Assembly (NCBI GenBank): GCA_012064415.1
Contig: SSNU01000217.1
Coordinates: forward strand, 1-59,476
DNA from: Gyrodactylus bullatarudis
Taxonomy: Eukaryota; Platyhelminthes; Monogenea; Gyrodactylidea; Gyrodactylidae
Direction of reading: 5' to 3'
Length of the DNA: 59,476 nt
Part shown: piece after piece, positions 55,450 through 59,476 of the stretch
Position numbering within the stretch: position 1 is the first letter of the stretch
How the letters are laid out: each line of letters begins with the position of its first letter
Position numbers and translations under genes: made by a program
The notes under the pieces: generated by a model
What the model was told of the DNA's origin: nothing
The model's database searches: none
Seen by the model: the letters and a program-made list of their open reading frames with translations, nothing else

Positions 55450-55610
55450 TTCTTCTTAGCTGAATCGGAAAGGAGTCGTCTATGAGTTTAAATGCTCTTT
55501 TGACAAGTCCTACATTGCGATTGGCTTCACTGGTGTCACCCAAATAAGAAAATTTCAAACTAAATTTCTGCATAATCCGTTTTACTGTAAGTCATTTCAA
55601 AAACTGGTCA
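55450..55610 (+). pseudogene. GIY-YIG fragment of a PLE
   Basis: The plus strand reads KGVVYEFKCSFDKSYIAIGF (about 55470-55530) followed by TGVTQIRKFQTKF. The YIG triad is damaged (YIA). No RT or 3' end is attached. Confidence 0.65.
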
Positions 55611-56416
55611 GTATTTCAATTCTTTATAAAAATGTTTGTGGACTAAATTTCATTTGATGTTGATTTTATTTCCTTTGTTGTCATTAAATTGATCTAGCCT
55701 TCTGAATGTAGCTTATCAACTTTTAATTAATTAATGGATTTTCAAATCTTTTCTCTGGGCTATATACTTGACTTATAACAATTTTTGTGATCTATCAACG
55801 AGTACTAACTAGAGAAAAAGCATGTAAAATACTCACAGAAAATATACTAAATAAGCAAATCTGTTTCTTCTTCGCAATGTTACTCCATTTTTTCAGTCCA
55901 TTTTAGTTTAAATTACTAAGAACGCTCTAACACTGTATCCATCATTTCTTCATTCAAAGTTACAAATTTTGTATTTTTTGTGTTGAAATCCCCAAAAAAT
56001 TTTCGATTGGATTCATATCTGAGCTTCTTACAGGTCATGGCAATATATTTATCTCCTTTTCCGAAAACCACTTTCTAGTTGATTCAGAACGATAGCATGA
56101 AGAATGATACTTGTTCTTCAATAATCTCCTTCACAAAGTACAACATTAAAACACCTTTTTGACATAGAATCATACAATTTTCTATTATTTCTTTTGAGAT
56201 TGATTTCCACTCTTCATTGATTTCTTCAACTAGTTCTTGCCTATTTGAATATACTTTTCCTTGGGAATAAACTTTTTGAGATAAAATTCCCCACTAGTTT
56301 TCAATCGGATTCAAGTCGGGGCTTCTAGCTGGCCTCGCTTTTTTGGAATAAGCTTATTTTGTTTGACTGAAAAAATAATTATTAACAGTTCTACATGATT
56401 GGACCATCTTTCTGTT

Positions 56417-57513
56417 TCTAACCCTCGCATGGAATTTGAAAAAAATCATGTAGACGAAATTTAGGGGCTTTTTGACCCCACATACTCTCAACATTAGTTT
56501 TAGCAAAAAGAAAAAGTTTTCATTCAACAAAATTTAAATATTAATTTAATTATAAATTAAATAATATTATAATTGTCTAATAATTATTAATTAGGACAAT
56601 ATAGATAAGAATGTTCTTTGCATTCAAAAATGCTGCATTTTCCACAGCGACTTTGTACTTTTCTGTCACCTGCTCTTCAACAAAGTCCACATCTAGCTCT
56701 CTTTCTACTCTTGCATATACTTGTGTCTATACTAATATTTGCTGAATTTTCAAGGTTTTTTCATCAGCTGAATAGACAAGGTTTTCAGAAATTCCCTTCT
56801 TGAATGTTTTTTGGTAGAGTATTAGGCCATTTCAAACAATGTAGAACATAAGAGTTATAACCGGCCAAATCAATGATGTTGAAAAAATGTTTTTTTTTAT
56901 TAAAATATTAATTAATTATATTATATTTTTATATCGCATAACTACTTACAAGGGATATATTAACGATTATAAGGTGTTAGGCTCATATTAAGTTTAGCCG
57001 CATACTCTATTGTTCCTTCTACTATTTTCTTTGATTGGAATTGCACGGGTAAACAAGTTTTGTTTTTTCTGCATGTTCCAGTTATTGCCGTTTATTTTAG
57101 TCAGTAAAAATTTTGCAAGTTCGAAGGAAGTGAAAAAGTTGTCGCATCTAAGTGTTCGACCTTGATTGTAATATGGGTGAAACAATTCTTCGACTACCGG
57201 TGCTCCTTGACCTTTATCTACTTCGTGATGTGAATAAATGAATACGATAAAAATTCCATATATGAAATCAAAAAATAAGATAAATAAACAGGACGGGTTC
57301 GAAAAGACCCCAAATTCCGTCTGTGTTATTATTTTTTCTGAATGACTTATTTCATGTAATAATAGATCGACGGCTAAAAAAAACAATCATTTTAGATAAA
57401 ACAATTGTTTGTTCTAGGATTACAAAAAAAATCATACAAAAAGAAAAAAAAACAAAAAAGTTACAAAGGATTGAAATCACTTTGGGGTCACAATCCCAAA
57501 TTCCATGCGAGGG
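56417..57513 (-). mobile_element. piggyBac-type element, 1.1 kb, internally deleted
   Basis: Ends CCCTCGCATGGAATTTG (56417-56433) and the exact inverse at 57497-57513, with TTAA directly after the right end (57514-57517) and CTAA, one base off, before the left end. TIRs are 17 bp, followed by GACCCC-containing subterminal text on both sides. The interior has the middle and end of a transposase. Confidence 0.88.
56600..57270 (-). pseudogene. piggyBac transposase remnant
   Basis: The minus strand reads HHEVDKGQGAPVVEEL, then LRCDNFFTSFELAKFLLTKI (second catalytic Asp region, 57060-57140). After stops it reads LAGYNSYVLHCLKWPN (56825-56865), the C-terminal helix segment, and then two C-x2-C pairs (RCGLC at about 56680, RCGKC at about 56630), the Cys-rich end domain. 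The N-terminus and first and third Asp regions are missing. A lineage different from the copy at 17738. Confidence 0.82.
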
Positions 57514-58251
57514 TTAATAACTTAGAATAAGTGATTTAGAGACAATTTCTAGCGAATACTTTTATTCTTTCTACCACTATTGATACTATTTAAAAAGAAA
57601 AAAAACTTCTCCAGTCAATTTACACATATTTAATTCATATTTATTTAAATAGGATTTAGTGTCATGATTTAGGGATGTAGAACAATCAAAGGAATGTCTA
57701 GCTTAGTTACACCGAAAACCGAATTCAATTTCCTAACATAACTTACCTGCTTAAGTTTAAACAAGAAATCATTAAAGAACAGGTATTATTCTTCGTGCCA
57801 TCGTTCTGAATCAACTTGAAAGTGGTTTTCGGAAAAGGAGATAAATATATTGCCATGACCTGTAAGATGCTCAGATATGAATCCAATCGAAAATTTTTTG
57901 GGGATTTCAACACAAAAAACAACATTTGTAATCTAAAATTTCAGATGAGTTGAATTTAATCTCATAAGAAGTCAAAAAAAGCCTGTATAATTCTATGTGT
58001 AACTCCATGCCCAGGGCTACATATGCAATGCCTCAATGTTATATTATCAAAGGGGAGTTTCACTAAATAAAAGTTTATACTTTAATTTGTTGTTGTTATT
58101 TTCAATAATTGATAGTAAATTTGATTTGAATGATTTACAGTGAAAGTAAAGACACACAAGTAAACAAATTCATCTATAGAATTTTATGTTCTGTTAGATA
58201 ATGTATATAATTTTTAAGTGTTGAACGCTATATAAATTGTTTTTTTTCAGA

Positions 58252-58295
58252 AATAAGCGCTAAATTTGAGGCATATTCATCATCCTTTACACGAC
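58252..58295 (-). ncRNA. Decayed hammerhead motif, type 1
   Basis: Minus strand: ATGATGA, ATATGCCT and CAAA replace CTGATGA, GTATGCCT and GAAA; AGCGCT is retained. Clearly the same family, core destroyed. Confidence 0.45.
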
Positions 58296-58681
58296 ATATA
58301 AAACATTCATGATTTTACTATTTTGAAGTGAGAATATTAATATACAGATTCGTTGTTATGATGACTAACCTCACGTAATACGTGGGGAGTGTTAACCTAT
58401 TTGTTTGAAGAGTTTAATTTTTTCATACTTCAGCCAAAGTAAAATATAAATCTGTATTTAGTCAATATAGCTATAAAATAATCCTCGAACTTACCAAATC
58501 TCTTTGCTATGAATTTTAATTATCATAACAATATCTTATTAGAATATTTCTTAGTGCAATAATAAGTTATATAAATAGAAGTTTCAGCTAAGTAACGTTA
58601 GACTTACAGCTTTAACTAAAGCCTTTAAAAGAACAGGATAACAAAGTCAAATTTTTTTTAATTAAAAAAGATGCCGAAAAG

Positions 58682-58722
58682 TGAAGAAAAAGTTTTTTTC
58701 AGGTATACTCATCAGCCATAAA
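58682..58722 (-). ncRNA. Hammerhead motif, type 1, helix I lost
   Basis: CTGATGA, GTATACCT and GAAA are intact on the minus strand and helix III is A-run/T-run, but the flanking arms (ATGG and TTCAC) no longer pair well. Confidence 0.45.
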
Positions 58723-58899
58723 AAATACAAGAAATGATTAATTCCGATTTGCTCTCTCTCTTATTAATTAGGTTAAGTGCATCTTGTTATTATCACAATC
58801 TCAAATGGATATAGATTTTGTCAATATATATAGTGTTTTTCAATTTCTGAATATAAAGATAATACAGCACGGGGTGACTATTGGCAATCCTGTAACCAT

Positions 58900-58985
58900 G
58901 GACTTTTTACTTTGGTCTCCTCAGCAGATTGGGGCATTTCAAGAATTCATCCATTAGTAACTGAGCACTACATCACAGTAAATAA
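58900..58985 (-). pseudogene. PLE tail end
   Basis: The minus strand reads SAQLLMDEFLKCPN, the third copy of the QLLMD.FL motif seen at 7241-7264 and 49446-49469. Only this short piece survives. Confidence 0.55.
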
Positions 58986-58999
58986 TAAATTCATGAAGT

Positions 59000-59150
59000 C
59001 AGCTTACATTTATTCTATTTTTCGTCAACTCTTACTATTTCTTTCATAATTTGTAAGTTATTATTTACATTCATCTTTCAACTTTTATCATTATCAAAGA
59101 GACACTACTGATGAACCTTTGAGAAATGTACATTTGATTTTAATATTTCC
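59000..59150 (+). repeat. PLE-A terminal repeat with hammerhead motif (59104-59138)
   Basis: Plus-oriented end with ACTA, CTGATGA, ACCTTTGA, GAAA, the palindrome ATGTACAT, T and TGAT. Helix I has one mismatch. Confidence 0.55.
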
Positions 59151-59324
59151 TTTTGCCTACTTTTCCAACTATGAATTTATGTGGATTTTCGGACGTATTT
59201 AAACATTTACGTGAATATTTTTATCGTAATATTACTTATCATTATTTATGTGTTACTACTAACATTACCATAGAGAAATGTACATTTGGTGATTGAAAAC
59301 TTTTTCTTCTATATCTATAACATA

Positions 59325-59476
59325 ATTTAGCTAAATGGTTGATTTGTATATTGAAACCAATCCATGAACATTATTATAAATATGTTGTAAGAGATACATT
59401 TTCATTTGTTGAAAAAGTTAAGGATTTAAACATAAGTTCAAAAGAGATGATTTCTTTAGATTTTAGTTCTTTATTT
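59325..59476 (+). pseudogene. PLE-A RT, runs off the window
   Basis: The plus strand is open to the window end: LAKWLICILKPIHEHYYKYV, VRDTFSFVEKVKDLN, MISLDFSSLF (motif A with its Asp). It matches 23300-23450 closely. The element is cut by the edge, and its 5' side begins abruptly after terminal-repeat text. Confidence 0.85.

Larger units (their letters stand above)
56129..57579 (-). mobile_element. Deleted Tc1-like copy carrying a piggyBac
   Basis: 56129-56335 matches the 3' part of the transposase at 15097-16101 on the minus strand (ARSPDLNPIENxWGI, then SQKVYSQGKVYSN). It jumps at 56333 to the N-terminal part (56333-56385), so about 550 bp are deleted. The right TIR text (TAAGTGATTTAGAGACAATT .. 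CTACCACTA) ends at about 57579. The TIR is split by the piggyBac at 56417-57513. Confidence 0.75.
55950..57950. repeat. Inverted pair of a second Tc1-like family
   Basis: 55955-56110 (coding on minus) and 57775-57935 (coding on plus) are inverted copies of a transposase end containing VRSSDMNPIENFLGISTQK, the Asp..Glu region of a Tc1-type catalytic domain that differs from the element at 14884. They bracket the nested insertions 56129-57579. The rest of both genes is gone. Confidence 0.65.

Noticed and set aside
58252..58295. Active hammerhead ribozyme
   Set aside because: Both core boxes are mutated; kept only as a decayed copy.

Overview
This window looks like a repeat-only stretch of an invertebrate animal genome. 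It is very AT-rich, shows no prokaryotic gene organisation, and carries metazoan-type Penelope-like retroelements, Tc1, piggyBac, Tigger/pogo, Merlin and gypsy sequences. There is one run of Ns (30441-30871), so it comes from a draft assembly. I recognise no host gene, tRNA or rRNA. The species cannot be named from the sequence.

Penelope-like elements (PLEs) dominate. At least six lineages are present as 5'-truncated, frameshifted or inverted copies. They show reverse-transcriptase (RT) motifs, a C-terminal GIY-YIG endonuclease, and in several lineages a low-complexity C-terminal tail. The best copy (PLE-A, 22129-24219, minus strand) keeps every RT motif and needs two frameshifts to read into GIY-YIG. 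A second copy (9537-10514, minus strand) is uninterrupted from RT motif C to the stop. The non-coding ends of these elements repeatedly carry hammerhead-ribozyme (HHR) signatures: a CUGANGA box, a GAAA box, complementary helix I arms and a palindromic helix III. I find four sequence types and about fifteen copies. Many PLE copies sit in fold-back pairs (460-1627, 28205-29545, 35680-36425, 50141-50660).

DNA transposons by position: a 497-bp TA-flanked MITE (13651-14147); a Tc1-like element with an intact 334-aa DD34E transposase and 210-bp terminal inverted repeats (TIRs) in IR/DR form (14884-16427); a piggyBac fragment with TTAA and a left TIR (17372-18875); Tc1 debris (21030-21580); a Tigger/pogo-like end with a decayed HTH gene (32866-34140); a complete-ended Tigger/pogo element, 36962-40558, carrying a DDD transposase with an apparent 25-nt intron and a second accessory HTH gene with an apparent 26-nt intron; Merlin fragments (40690-41030, 42713-43802); and a nest of two Tc1 types with an internally deleted piggyBac (55950-57950).

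Retrotransposons other than PLEs: a decayed Ty3/gypsy element on the minus strand (41461-45880: zinc knuckles, protease, RT, RNase H) split by a TIR element that itself contains a deleted Merlin; an isolated intact gag-like ORF (34777-35469); and a LINE 3' end with an (ATT)n tail (52440-53190).

The points most worth following are the HHR set with palindromic helix III, a PCNA-box-like motif recurring at the ends of PLE tails, the two-gene Tigger element with ultra-short introns, and long IR/DR termini on two unrelated DNA transposons.
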